From: JADCRZ01 sp031399065 | GTDB lineage: Bacteria > Bacteroidota > Bacteroidia > Chitinophagales > Chitinophagaceae | Reading direction: 5' to 3' | Assembly (NCBI GenBank): GCA_031399065.1 | Contig: JANNOM010000050.1 | Location: 62,001-126,000 of the forward strand | Length of the DNA: 64,000 nucleotides | Translations under genes and position numbers: made by a program | The notes under the pieces: model-generated | What the model was told of the DNA's origin: nothing | The model's input: only the letters and a program-made list of their open reading frames with translations | The model's database searches: none | In this document: positions 37,489 to 46,665 of the stretch, one piece after another | Layout: each line of letters opens with the position of its first letter | Numbering within the stretch: position 1 is the stretch's first letter

Positions 37489-37721
37489 AACCCAGTTTCG
37501 CTGGATGCAAATAATCAGTCCTATTCGCCCTGCAATCAGTCGTACGCTAGTGCACTATGCCTTTTCACTTAGCTGGCGGTAATACCAAGCCTCTAAGCTT
37601 GCAATTATGTAACTTATTATAGTAATTGTATAAGATCCTCCTCCTGCGAGTACCTACATTTACCTCTTCTCCTACATTACCGTTTAGTAAGCCTTTTTAT
37701 TAACTATTAAACTAAAAAGAT

Positions 37722-39140
37722 ATGAAAGTATTTCTTTTGACGTTATTCCTGGCCGGTAATATACATTATTGCCAATCACAGAATATCGGCATCAATGCAA
37801 CGGGAGCTTTACCAGATGCTAAAGCAATGCTTGATATTGCTTCAACTACCACGGGTTTACTAATACCCAGGATGACTACCACCCAGCGCGACGCTATCAC
37901 TAGCCCCCCTATCGGCCTGCAGATATTTAATATAACCAAAGGTACCATGGATATATACAGAAACACCAATTGGCAATCAGTCGTACTTACTCCCGCTACC
38001 TCTAACCTGGTATATGTTTATTCACTTGCCGATCTTCCCGCTCCTTCCGGGGCATCCATTACACTCGATGCTACAAAAATGTATGTTTTTTCAGGCATTG
38101 TGGATATATCTCCTAACTATCTCAATTTGAACGGAGCCAATCTGAGAGGCACGGATCCCAGCAGGGACGGCGTTATGTCGACCGTAAGCGGCGGAGTGCT
38201 GCGAAGTACCGGTCAAAGCGTTTTCCTGGAAAACTTCGTAACCATCCCTGCCAGCGCAAATACCAAGGCATACGATCTTGCAGACGCCACCGGCACCAAA
38301 TTCTGTAATATGTTTTCCGGCACTTCCGTTATTGAAATCGGTATACCCAGCCTTGGGGTTGGACAAGTAAGCGGTTTTGAAGCGATCACTTTTAATAAAA
38401 ACTATTAGAATTGCAGGGATGGCATAAAAATAACCGGTAACGTAAACAAGTTTGCGGCAACATTTAATTTCATTACTGGGATTACCACAGGGGCTGGTAT
38501 TGAATTTCTAGCGGGACTTACCATAGATGATATCGATATGTCCGGAAACTATTTTATATATCCAGGGCAAACCGGGGTGAAAGTTAATACAGGAGCTGCT
38601 ATAGACCGGGGAAGAATGACGACTAATATGTTCCGGGGAGTAACTACCTATATAACCGGCTTCGACTCCTATTCACCCGCATGGCTTATGAGTCAAAACA
38701 CCTATGTGCCTAATTCCAGGGCCTTTGGTTCCGTTTTTATGACTAATAATACTACCTCGACATCACTGCCCAGCGTAAATGTATTTTATAAGGTTGCGGG
38801 CGCCGCTACCACCGGCACGGCGCAACGCTTTACGGCTTCTTCCAATCGTTTGACCTACACAGGAAAAGATATTATCACTGGCAGGATACTCGTTATCATT
38901 GGAGCAAAAGCACCTGGAAATGGCGTGGACTATTCCATAGCAATCGCCAAAAACGGCGTGATAATTCCCATACCTAACGGATCCATTGCCGCTGCATCCA
39001 ATAACCAGAGTTTTCAAATTACGCTCGCCACAGAAGTAAGTTTAAATGCCAATGATTATGTGGAGGTATTCTTAAGAACGAATAACGGCAGCTCATCATC
39101 GCTGATAGTGGAAGAATTACAGTTCAGAATCACTGATTAA
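37722..39140 (+). pseudogene. Secreted surface protein interrupted by TAG
   Basis: A single frame of 472 codons is split by TAG at 38406-38408 (codon 229). It is open and protein-like on both sides (TFNKNY, stop, NCRDGIKITGNVNKFAATFN), consistent with CAG to TAG. Signal peptide 1-19. The N-terminal part (LPDAKAMLDIASTTTGLLIP, RMTTTQRDAI, GLQIFNITKG) is the common opening of Bacteroidota surface proteins related to phage-tail-type repeats. The middle resembles a beta-helix and the end (ITLATEVSLNANDYVEVFLR) a C1q/TNF-like jelly roll. No T9SS tail. The product without readthrough would be 228 residues. The next gene, a T9SS protein, starts 17 nt later. Confidence 0.75.
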
Positions 39141-39157
39141 TTTACGTAATACTAATA

Positions 39158-40399
39158 ATGATGAAGATTGCTATCAATTTAATACTGGCGATACTTTTGA
39201 ATTTGCTATTTGCTGATTCTGTTTCCGCACAGGCAAGACTTATTCTCAATGGCGCGAAGATAAATATAACTAACGGTGCCAGCCTTGTGGTAAACAATGC
39301 TGCAGGCAATGCCATTACGAGGTACGACGGACATATTATCAGCGAAGGTAATGGTAACACGGTTAAATGGATAATAGGGTCTGCGGCAGACAGCTACTTG
39401 ATCCCCTGGGGATTGGGCAGTTCAGACTATCTGCCGCTGTCTTTCAACACATCGTCCGCCACAGGAAGTGGCAGGTTTTCGTTTTCAACTTATCAAACAA
39501 GCTGGCAGAACAGCGCTTTGATGCCGCCCGGAATTACCAATGTGTCCCGGAACGGGTCCGATAATTCAGCCTATCTCCTGGACCGTTTCTGGCAGATAGA
39601 TGCCCAGGGATACACCATCAAACCGACCGTAACTAACCTCAGCTTCGGTTACCTGGATATAGAACATACCCTGCCCGGTAATACTATCACCGAATCGCTT
39701 TTAGCAGCTCAAAGATGGAACGACAATACCAATACATGGAGCGATATGAGTCCTGCGGGTTCAGACGATGCTACCAACAACCTGGTATCCATAGCATCAT
39801 TAAATGCATCAAACCTATATAGGTGGTGGGTGCTTTTGGAGCGCGATTTTGCGCTCCCTCTTCGATTTCTGACCTTTAACGTTGAGAACAAGGATAACCA
39901 TGCAAAACTTATATGGACAACAACTGATGAAGTGAATGTAAAGGATTTTACCGTCCAGAGAAGTTATAATGGAACGGATTTCACTTCTATCGGAAATATT
40001 GCCGGTACCGGCAATATTATTAATCAATACGATTTTACTGATCTCTCTAACCTTTCCGGAACAATATACTACCGGCTAAAAGAGAATGATCTGGATGGAT
40101 CCTTCAAATATTCCGAAATCAGGATGATTACCATACATAATTCGCGACACCTGCAAATCTATCCGAATCCTGTTTTGGATGGAAAGATAATGATCGATGC
40201 ATCCAGCGTTCCTGCCGGCAGGTACACTTTTTCGTTATACGATCCTCAATCTAAAGTCGTATTTCTAAAGTCACTGAATTTTAATAGAAACCTGGTAGCA
40301 ATCCGTTTGGATATCAGGGCACAGAAAGGCGTTTACATGGCAGTGATTACCGGTCAAAATACGTTATTCACCAAAAGAATACTGATTGAAGCGAAATAA
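39158..40399 (+). CDS. T9SS-secreted surface protein
   Basis: 413 residues (start 39158 or the next ATG at 39161). Signal peptide 1-25 (VSAQ). Residues 30-225 are beta-rich (ARLILNGAKINITNGASLVV; YLIPWGLGSSDYLPLSFN), followed by a fibronectin-like domain (about 235-325; FTVQRSYNGTDFTSIGNIAG, GTIYYRLKENDLDGSFKY) and a type A sorting domain (330-413; LQIYPNPV, KGVYMAVITG, KRILIEAK). No enzymatic motif. Probably expressed with the interrupted gene 17 nt upstream and displayed on the cell surface. Confidence 0.8.
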   Translation: MMKIAINLILAILLNLLFADSVSAQARLILNGAKINITNGASLVVNNAAGNAITRYDGHIISEGNGNTVKWIIGSAADSYLIPWGLGSSDYLPLSFNTSSATGSGRFSFSTYQTSWQNSALMPPGITNVSRNGSDNSAYLLDRFWQIDAQGYTIKPTVTNLSFGYLDIEHTLPGNTITESLLAAQRWNDNTNTWSDMSPAGSDDATNNLVSIASLNASNLYRWWVLLERDFALPLRFLTFNVENKDNHAKLIWTTTDEVNVKDFTVQRSYNGTDFTSIGNIAGTGNIINQYDFTDLSNLSGTIYYRLKENDLDGSFKYSEIRMITIHNSRHLQIYPNPVLDGKIMIDASSVPAGRYTFSLYDPQSKVVFLKSLNFNRNLVAIRLDIRAQKGVYMAVITGQNTLFTKRILIEAK

Positions 40400-40460
40400 A
40401 TCATTGTCACCTGCTAGGTTATCTCCACCTTGCTTATCTGATTATTTTACCAGTTCTACA

Positions 40461-41486
40461 TTATACCAAAAAGCACTTGTTTACCAATCTGGTTCCGGCA
40501 TTTTCATCATGTGTAGGTAAATAAATCGTTTTGCGGGTTGTCGCATAGGATAATAGATTTTTATACGTTTCTTTTGACTTTCTATAGTCGCTATTCACTC
40601 CTGCTAATTCCCCGCTTAAAACCTGTCCTTCGCTATAAGAGGTATCACCGGCAAAAATAATATCAAATTCGTCTGACTTAAAAATGACGGAACTGTGTCC
40701 CCTGGTGTGTCCGGGTGTTGGAATGTACAGCAGGTCTTCCGCTGATGTTAAAGGATAGGCCCGGTTAAAAACCTCGACCCTGTTTTCGCTATATGTAACC
40801 CTGTTTGGCTTAAACCAGGAAGGATAAGTGCTGGGCATACTATTGTCAGGATGGTTAAATTCATAATCACCTACAATAATTTCCTGCTTTGGAAAAAATT
40901 TCAGTCCGTCCGTATGGTCTAAATGTAAGTGTGTTAAAACAACCAATGCTACATCTTCCAGCTTCAAATTAATTTTGTCAAATTGAAAGCCCAACTCGTC
41001 TTTTTCCTCTATTTCGAACTTTGCCGCGTGTTTAAATTGATAACGAAGAAATACACTTTCGTTCGATAAATATTTGTCCAGATCTTTAATACCTGCATTT
41101 TCCCCGGTATCTATTACAATCAATCCTTCAGGGTGCTCGATAACCCAAACCCAGATGGGTAAATACTCCGTGTAATGTGCGTCTAAAAGAATATTAAATT
41201 TTGCCAGTTCGCCCATACCTTTTTTTGTTTTGAAATTTTTTTTTACGGCAACTGTCCCTATACATAAGCCATGAATCTTTACCTCTTTTCCTTTTAGTTG
41301 TACGATAGTTGTTACATTTTGATACGCTGAGAATTTAATCATTGAAGTAAGATTTTTATCTAATAAGATGTCTTCACTTTTCCGTACCCTCCCGGATGCA
41401 TTCAGGCTATTACTAAACACCCCGACACCCATAAAGCTTAGCGCAGTATATTTTAAAGTATTTTCTAAAAAATTTCTACGATGCAT
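40461..41486 (-). CDS. Metallo-beta-lactamase-fold hydrolase, lactonase-like
   Basis: 341 residues. N-terminus MHRRNFLENTLKYTALSFMG is a Tat-like export signal (RRNF then hydrophobic). Zn motif THLHLDHTDG with His186, His188, Asp190 and His191; further ligands in HTRGH and FAGDTSYS, and a last His in THDENAG. The overall arrangement (WVIEHPEGLIVIDTGEN at 113-129) is that of N-acyl-homoserine-lactonase-type enzymes. Lactone hydrolysis is plausible, substrate unknown. Follows the barrel-protein gene by 16 nt on the same strand. Confidence 0.85.
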   Translation of the reverse strand: MHRRNFLENTLKYTALSFMGVGVFSNSLNASGRVRKSEDILLDKNLTSMIKFSAYQNVTTIVQLKGKEVKIHGLCIGTVAVKKNFKTKKGMGELAKFNILLDAHYTEYLPIWVWVIEHPEGLIVIDTGENAGIKDLDKYLSNESVFLRYQFKHAAKFEIEEKDELGFQFDKINLKLEDVALVVLTHLHLDHTDGLKFFPKQEIIVGDYEFNHPDNSMPSTYPSWFKPNRVTYSENRVEVFNRAYPLTSAEDLLYIPTPGHTRGHSSVIFKSDEFDIIFAGDTSYSEGQVLSGELAGVNSDYRKSKETYKNLLSYATTRKTIYLPTHDENAGTRLVNKCFLV

Positions 41487-41502
41487 TTCATTCGTTTTAC
41501 GG

Positions 41503-42177
41503 TCATTTACCTTTTTTCAGATCGAACGTGTAGCCGACACTTATGTTTAAAATAAGCGGTGTAAAGCCAATACCAGATGCCAGGGTTTCGATTTCTTCCA
41601 TTTTACTGGTATTTTTATTCAGATACCTGAATTTATCATCGGTAAAACTGGACGCTACTGTAGGCCAGAATCGCACGCTCGGTGCTATGGTTATACCTTT
41701 CAGGGCATTTCCTTTTTTCCTGAATGGCTGAAAAAAAGTGTAAACTCCCAGGCCAACGCTAAAATTGTTCTTATCCACCGTTATCCGGTTAGCTTCATTC
41801 TGCGCTTCCCCGTCGTAATAGAACTCAAAACGATGCCATTTAGGTTCCACGCGTACATTAAGCCATTCCGTAAGGCGATAGCCGATGCCGATGCCTGTTG
41901 AAAATGGCATATGAACCACCACACCCTGAGCTTTTAGTTCATCATTCACCAAATTTCTATCGAGATCGAGAGAAGCCCCATGAGAGTAATCAAAAATGAT
42001 TCTGTGATGAATGTAATTAGCTTCTATGTTAAAGCCTTTGACAATAAAGGCTTGCGAGAGACCGGTAAGAACGGAAATTTTCCTATCTTTTTTCCAATCT
42101 TTGTTTTGTGCATCTGCAGCCTGGAGAAGAAAGATACAAACCAAAGATGTTACAATAATTTTTCTGAACGGTGCCAT
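41503..42177 (-). CDS. Outer-membrane beta-barrel-like protein
   Basis: 224 residues. Signal peptide 1-23 (ADAQ). Amphipathic strands throughout (GFNIEANYIHHRIIFDYSHG; MPFSTGIGIGYRLTEWLNVR; FSVGLGVYTFFQPF; ILNISVGYTFDL), consistent with a porin-like barrel of about ten strands. No known function. First of a pair with the lactonase-like gene. Confidence 0.65.
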   Translation of the reverse strand: MAPFRKIIVTSLVCIFLLQAADAQNKDWKKDRKISVLTGLSQAFIVKGFNIEANYIHHRIIFDYSHGASLDLDRNLVNDELKAQGVVVHMPFSTGIGIGYRLTEWLNVRVEPKWHRFEFYYDGEAQNEANRITVDKNNFSVGLGVYTFFQPFRKKGNALKGITIAPSVRFWPTVASSFTDDKFRYLNKNTSKMEEIETLASGIGFTPLILNISVGYTFDLKKGK

Positions 42178-42258
42178 TGTTATTTATTTTGTGTTTATTA
42201 ATGACACAAAATTGCATATACAGAAAACCATTCTCATTCACATTTGTGAAGAAATGAA

Positions 42259-42834
42259 TCAGCCGGAACTATTTTTCCTGATCCTGCTTAACGACTGCGG
42301 CGCGATGCCGAGATAACTTGCCACATAATATTGCTGGACTCTTTGAATGATGAAAGGATTCTCTGCTAAAAGTTTTTCATACCGCTCCTCGGCTTTCAAC
42401 GCCTGCAGATCGCCGGCTCGCTTTACCATCCCAAAAAATACTTTTTCAATAAGTTGCCTGGTTACTTTTTCAAAACGGGGTACTTCTTCGTAGAGTTTAT
42501 TCAGGCTGTCAAAAGAAATAACATATAAAGTAGTTGGCTCGATCGCTTTAATCGACAGTGAAGAACTGGATGTAGAAATAAAACTTTGATATTGCGTCAT
42601 CCAGTCATTTTCCTTGGCAAAATCACATACTAATTCATGCCCATCTTCGGAAAGCTTGTAATACATTACCAGCCCGGTTTCAATAAAACCAACATTTCTG
42701 CAAATCTGCCCCTCTTTCAAAAAGTAGTCGTCTGTCTTAAGTGAAACAGCTTCAAACCTTTTTAGCAGGATGTTTATTTCAACGTCATCCAGTTTTTCAT
42801 ATAGAAGTATTTGCCGAATTAGTGAGTTGGTCAT
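42259..42834 (-). CDS. Crp/Fnr-family transcriptional regulator
   Basis: 191 residues: cyclic-nucleotide-binding-type beta roll (about 15-115; YFLKEGQICRNVGFIETGLV) and a C-terminal helix-turn-helix (about 150-188; YYVASYLGIAPQSLSRIRK). No Cys cluster of Fnr and no complete cAMP-binding Arg-Ser pair seen, typical for the Bacteroidota branch. Ligand and targets unknown. Leftward and single; the neighbouring barrel/lactonase pair is 81 nt downstream and could be its target. Confidence 0.88.
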   Translation of the reverse strand: MTNSLIRQILLYEKLDDVEINILLKRFEAVSLKTDDYFLKEGQICRNVGFIETGLVMYYKLSEDGHELVCDFAKENDWMTQYQSFISTSSSSLSIKAIEPTTLYVISFDSLNKLYEEVPRFEKVTRQLIEKVFFGMVKRAGDLQALKAEERYEKLLAENPFIIQRVQQYYVASYLGIAPQSLSRIRKNSSG

Positions 42835-42925
42835 TTTTTTTATTATTCATTACTATAGAGTTGCAGCCATATATTAAAATCCACTATCCCAAGGCAATAA
42901 ATTTTCGTTCCCGGCTAATCGATGT

Positions 42926-43309
42926 TTAATCCGGCCTATTTGCCGCGAGCCCCCTCCTTTTATGATAGTAATAATAGGAAACAAGTACGAAAGCAAGCGT
43001 CACCCAAACAAAAATCCACTGCTGTACCGGATCGCCGGCTGCCAGTCCGAGAAATATCGCACCCAACAAATCAAAAGTGAACCCGGCATAAGCCCATTCT
43101 TTTAGCCGGGGAAAGCCGGGAATAAGTATAACGATTACCCCCAGTATCTTAAGTACACCAAGAAATTTAAGAAGAGGGAGGGATACTCCCAGGTGTTTCA
43201 TCATAGCCTCGCCCTCCGGATTGGGAATAAAGCTGGTAACCGAAGACATCAGCATAACGGCAAGAAATAACCCGGTGACTATCCAATAAATAACAGTGAT
43301 TTTTTTCAT
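42926..43309 (-). CDS. DoxX-family membrane protein
   Basis: 127 residues, four transmembrane helices (about 5-23, 47-63, 69-90, 95-113). The pattern LLKFLGVLKILGVIVILIPG, then LKEWAYAGFTFDLLGAIFLG is that of the small DoxX-like proteins common in Bacteroidota. Function unknown. A perfect -7 box lies 38 nt upstream on the minus strand. Confidence 0.78.
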   Translation of the reverse strand: MKKITVIYWIVTGLFLAVMLMSSVTSFIPNPEGEAMMKHLGVSLPLLKFLGVLKILGVIVILIPGFPRLKEWAYAGFTFDLLGAIFLGLAAGDPVQQWIFVWVTLAFVLVSYYYYHKRRGLAANRPD

Positions 43310-43346
43310 GACAGTTTATTTAAGTATGATGTAATGTTGAACAGGA

Positions 43347-43354
43347 CAAAGATA
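43347..43354 (-). promoter_or_regulatory. Promoter -7 element (TATCTTTG, minus strand)
   Basis: Plus-strand CAAAGATA is TATCTTTG on the minus strand, an exact TAnnTTTG, 38 nt before the DoxX start. No good -33 partner was found. Confidence 0.4.
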
Positions 43355-43455
43355 AAGGACAGAACTCGTTACAGCCGGGGTAATAAACGTCATTTCAGGG
43401 TGTATTTACGACAATCTTCACCGTCCTGGTTTTGATAATGTATTATTCATCTCGG

Positions 43456-43842
43456 TCATTTTATTCTTTTGAACACGGCAACCGGGCTCACCTTATTACG
43501 GTATAGCTTCATCCATTTTTCATCCAGCAGAATAATTTTCGAAGTGTCTCCCAGGGTAACGACCTGCTGATTCCCGGGTATAAAAACAAACTGGCTTGGC
43601 TTCTGATCAGGATCGTAACTGCTGTAAAAGCTGCCATCGGCGCCAAAAATCAATCGTATGCCTTTATTGGTAGTTATAGCATCTTCCAGGTTATTTTTTG
43701 CTTTTGGACTCAGGCTGCCTGCAGGTTCGAATGTCTCAAATTCCCATTCACCAATCAGTTGCTCCCTGGTGGCCTTGTTTTTTGAGCTGCAGGCAAATAG
43801 CACGCAACATACAGAAAAAATGATCGAAAATACATTTGTCAT
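43456..43842 (-). CDS. Small lipoprotein, lipocalin-like
   Basis: 128 residues. Lipoprotein signal with Cys18 (LFACSS). The rest (LIGEWEFETFEPAG; GIRLIFGADGSFYSSYD; IILLDEKWMKLYRN) matches the lipocalin-like/DUF4488-type small beta barrels that Bacteroidota anchor in the membrane. No ligand known. Divergent from the TetR gene, 122 nt apart. Confidence 0.65.
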   Translation of the reverse strand: MTNVFSIIFSVCCVLFACSSKNKATREQLIGEWEFETFEPAGSLSPKAKNNLEDAITTNKGIRLIFGADGSFYSSYDPDQKPSQFVFIPGNQQVVTLGDTSKIILLDEKWMKLYRNKVSPVAVFKRIK

Positions 43843-43931
43843 GACTGATTCATTAAACAGGAAGGTAAGTAAAATACCTCCATGCGAAAATAGAGGAAAA
43901 TATTTATATCAATTATTCTGCCGGCAGACAC

Positions 43932-43939
43932 TATCTTTG
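43932..43939 (+). promoter_or_regulatory. Promoter -7 element (TATCTTTG) of the TetR gene
   Basis: Exact TAnnTTTG match 25 nt before the TetR ATG. The predicted start, near 43946, falls inside the palindrome at 43943-43962, as expected for autorepression. Confidence 0.55.
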
Positions 43940-43942
43940 TAA

Positions 43943-43962
43943 AACATACCAATTAGTATCTT
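43943..43962. promoter_or_regulatory. TetR operator copy 1
   Basis: Imperfect palindrome AACATACCAATTAGTATCTT, 2 nt ahead of the TetR start. 17 of 20 positions are the same as the perfect palindrome after the gene (44567-44586). Confidence 0.7.
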
Positions 43963-43964
43963 TT

Positions 43965-44552
43965 ATGTCAAAAGCTGAAAACACCCGCTTATCCATCCTG
44001 GAAAAAGCATTTGAAATCGTGTATTCTGTGGGCTATCAGTCTACCAGCATCGATCATATTATAGAGCGTACCCAGGTCACGAAAGGTGCGTTTTATTATC
44101 ATTTCGCTTCAAAAGATGAGATGGGACTGGCCATGATTGATGAGGTCATGTACCCAGGTATGCAAAGGGCACTTATTCAACCCCTCCTTCATTCCACCAA
44201 TCCCGTAGCTGATATCTATTCCATGATGAAGGCGGTACTTGGAGATCATAAGCATTTCCAGGTAAAATTCGGATGCCCTGCTATTAACCTGATAGAAGAA
44301 ATGGCCCCCATTAACCCTGCATTTCACGGGTCGCTTCAAAAACTGACGATCGAATGGCAGCGCGCTATTGAAAAAAGTATCGCGCAGGGAAAATTAAACG
44401 GGTATATCAAACAGGATGTTAACGCCCGGCAAGTAAGTCATTTCATTATCGCCGGCTATGGAGGTATTCGCAATATCGGGAAAATACTGGGGCCATCCAG
44501 TTATGTCCATTACCTGAAGGAACTTAAAAACTATCTCAGACAGCTAAACTGA
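43965..44552 (+). CDS. TetR/AcrR-family transcriptional repressor
   Basis: 195 residues. N-terminal helix-turn-helix (about 8-54; RLSILEKAFEIVYSVGYQST, VTKGAFYYHFASKDEM), then a C-terminal ligand domain of the TetR_C type (FGCPAINLIEEMAPINPAF; HFIIAGYGGIRNIGKILGPS). Flanked by two related 20-bp palindromes, one overlapping its own start site and the other the promoter region of the next gene, so it should repress itself and the 44601-46332 group. Ligand unknown; the downstream genes encode small membrane proteins and a DUF4349 lipoprotein. Confidence 0.9.
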   Translation: MSKAENTRLSILEKAFEIVYSVGYQSTSIDHIIERTQVTKGAFYYHFASKDEMGLAMIDEVMYPGMQRALIQPLLHSTNPVADIYSMMKAVLGDHKHFQVKFGCPAINLIEEMAPINPAFHGSLQKLTIEWQRAIEKSIAQGKLNGYIKQDVNARQVSHFIIAGYGGIRNIGKILGPSSYVHYLKELKNYLRQLN

Positions 44553-44566
44553 TTTTTTTAACTAAT

Positions 44567-44586
44567 AACATACTAGTTAGTATGTT
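44567..44586. promoter_or_regulatory. TetR operator copy 2
   Basis: Perfect palindrome: arms AACATACTA and TAGTATGTT around GT. It overlaps a TATGTTTT sequence (44581-44588), one base off the -7 consensus, 13 nt ahead of the next gene's ATG. Confidence 0.75.
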
Positions 44587-44600
44587 TTAAAAAGATAACG

Positions 44601-45044
44601 ATGTATTCCATTTTACTGACCGCGCATTCCTTTTTCCGGTGGATAGTATTGATTAGCCTCTTTATCGCCATCTTCCGCGCATCGCAGGGCTACCGGCTGA
44701 AGCGGCATTTTTCAGCACTGGATAACCGGATTCGACACTGGACGGCCACTATAGTACATATTCAATTATTGATCGGGATGGGATTGTATATACAGAGCCC
44801 CTGGGTTAAAAGCGGCCTGCCCGGGACGGAACCTTTTTTCTTCCGTTATATTCACCTGCTAATGATGATAACGGCCATCGTATGCATCACCATAGGTTCT
44901 GCCAAGGCAAAGCGCATGGATACCGACAAACAAAAATTTACTACCATGCTCAGCTGGTTTGCCATCGCGTTAGTTATCATCGTCATAGCCATCCCCTGGC
45001 CATTCTCACCGTTGGCGCAACGTCCTTTTTTACGTATTCATTAA
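44601..45044 (+). CDS. Four-helix membrane protein, unknown function
   Basis: 147 residues, four transmembrane helices (about 8-25, 47-63, 80-98, 112-130). His residues sit near helix ends (HSFFRW, RHWTATIVHIQLL, RYIHLLMM), the pattern of cytochrome-b-like or quinone-linked small membrane proteins, but no family is named with certainty. First gene behind the perfect TetR palindrome, so probably derepressed by the TetR ligand. Confidence 0.7.
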   Translation: MYSILLTAHSFFRWIVLISLFIAIFRASQGYRLKRHFSALDNRIRHWTATIVHIQLLIGMGLYIQSPWVKSGLPGTEPFFFRYIHLLMMITAIVCITIGSAKAKRMDTDKQKFTTMLSWFAIALVIIVIAIPWPFSPLAQRPFLRIH

Positions 45045-45078
45045 CTAAATAACCGTTCACTGGCATAAAATCATTATC

Positions 45079-45396
45079 ATGCTATCATTAGTAAAAAGTA
45101 ATACCGGCAGGTTACGCATCATTGGCTTCCTGGAAGGAGTATCTCTTTTGGTCTTGGTTTTTGTGGCAGTCCCCCTAAAGTATATCGGTCACCTTCCAGC
45201 ACTCGTAAAAATGATCGGCCCTGTTCATGGCATATTATTCCTGCTATTCATTATCCTTACGATCAGTGTCGGGGTGGAACAAAAATGGAGTTTCCGCGGT
45301 ACGACATGGAAAGTCCTGCTGGCCTGCCTGATTCCTTTTGGAACTTTTTATATAGACCGGACTATACTGAAGCCGTCTATGGATAAGGAAGTATAA
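45079..45396 (+). CDS. DUF3817 membrane protein
   Basis: 105 residues, three transmembrane helices. LRIIGFLEGVSLLVLVFVAV and VKMIGPVHGILFLLFI are the DUF3817 signature, including the conserved GP.HG. Function unknown. 34 nt after the previous gene; second gene of the TetR-controlled group. Confidence 0.85.
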   Translation: MLSLVKSNTGRLRIIGFLEGVSLLVLVFVAVPLKYIGHLPALVKMIGPVHGILFLLFIILTISVGVEQKWSFRGTTWKVLLACLIPFGTFYIDRTILKPSMDKEV

Positions 45397-45459
45397 CATA
45401 AGTATCCGGGCATGGGTTACCTTAAGCCCGTTTTCAGCATAAATACCAAATCTTTTTTA

Positions 45460-46332
45460 ATGCGAAATAAATTAATATATTGGTTAGTACCGGTATGGAT
45501 GTTTGCTGCCTGTAACGGCAACGACCGGGAGACATCGACATACGATATTGCAAACGCAGACTCCGTCTTTTTTCCCGGCAGCATCTCCCTTAAAGACTCT
45601 TCACGAAAACGTATGATAACAGCCTCCATGAAATGCAGGGTGGACAATGTATTGACCGCTATCTCGGAGCTGGAGCGCCTGGCAAATAAAACAGGAGGCG
45701 TCATTGTTGAAAGCAGACTTGAAAACGAGCTGAGGGATTTCGATGAGTTGAGTGATGGCAGCGATTCGCTGCGCAAAGTGCAGGTGTATACTCCTACAGC
45801 CAGTATAACCGTAAAAGTTCCTGTTTTGTACCTGGACACGCTGCTGAATAATATGCGTACCCTGGCACAGTTTATCCAATATAGAACCGTCAAACAGCAG
45901 GATATTACTTACCAGTATTTATCTAACGTCTATAAAAACAAACGAACCGAAAGTAATGCGCAAACCGGTTTATCCTCAAAAAACACCGGCATTGAAATTA
46001 TAAAATATCGCAATGATCAAAGGGAAAATATAATCAATCGTTATACCGAAAACAGGCAGCTACTGGATGATGTGGAGCATGCCACCATTAATTTTCAACT
46101 CTTTCAGGCCGACCAGGTAGATGTATCAACAGTTGTTAACCCCGTCAAATTAACAAGAACCGGTTTCGGAACAGCGCTGTTAAGTTCTTTTAACCAGGGG
46201 GTGGAGTTATTCAGAGCTCTTATTCTTTTATTCGTCAGGCTATGGCCGTTATGGGCGCTGGCAATTTTGTGTTGGGGGACATATTATAGATTATCCAAAA
46301 AGCAGGTAAGTAAAAATAGCTCCTCCACCTGA
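45460..46332 (+). CDS. DUF4349 lipoprotein
   Basis: 290 residues from ATG 45460, which gives a lipoprotein signal (LVPVWMFAAC, Cys18); a start at 45412 would place 16 extra residues in front. DUF4349 features: ITASMKCRVDNVLTAISELE, GGVIVESRLENE, a long coiled-coil middle with short imperfect repeats (about 130-220) and one C-terminal transmembrane helix (about 255-275; LFVRLWPLWALAILCWGTYY). Envelope protein of unknown role. Third gene of the TetR group. Confidence 0.8.
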   Translation: MRNKLIYWLVPVWMFAACNGNDRETSTYDIANADSVFFPGSISLKDSSRKRMITASMKCRVDNVLTAISELERLANKTGGVIVESRLENELRDFDELSDGSDSLRKVQVYTPTASITVKVPVLYLDTLLNNMRTLAQFIQYRTVKQQDITYQYLSNVYKNKRTESNAQTGLSSKNTGIEIIKYRNDQRENIINRYTENRQLLDDVEHATINFQLFQADQVDVSTVVNPVKLTRTGFGTALLSSFNQGVELFRALILLFVRLWPLWALAILCWGTYYRLSKKQVSKNSSST

Positions 46333-46665
46333 CCGGATGTTTTCCAGTGTTCGCTTGTTGGCCAGGCAATCCGCTGCCCCATTGATTCTCCTATCAGTGT
46401 TCATCACATCTTCATATATAAACATGGGCGTGGTGCTTTGTTAATAAAAGCTTTGTAATACGATCCCGCAACTTGCATAATTAAATTTGTAGAGCTGGGG
46501 CATTTAGTGAATATTATTTTCTCTTCCTTTGAATTATACATAAATACGGGTTATACAAGAAAATCTAAATATGCATAACCCAGTTGAGAAATGTACTGCG
46601 GTCAAAACGCTTTGCCATTCGATTTTTAGTTTTTTAATTCGTTGTTTTGATCGGATCTTTGCAAG
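46333..46665. other. Spacer with a weak promoter match
   Basis: 333 nt before the AraC-type gene. TAAATTTG at 46482-46489 is an exact -7 box, but no TTTG lies at the right spacing and the leader would be about 170 nt. No other structure seen. Confidence 0.4.
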
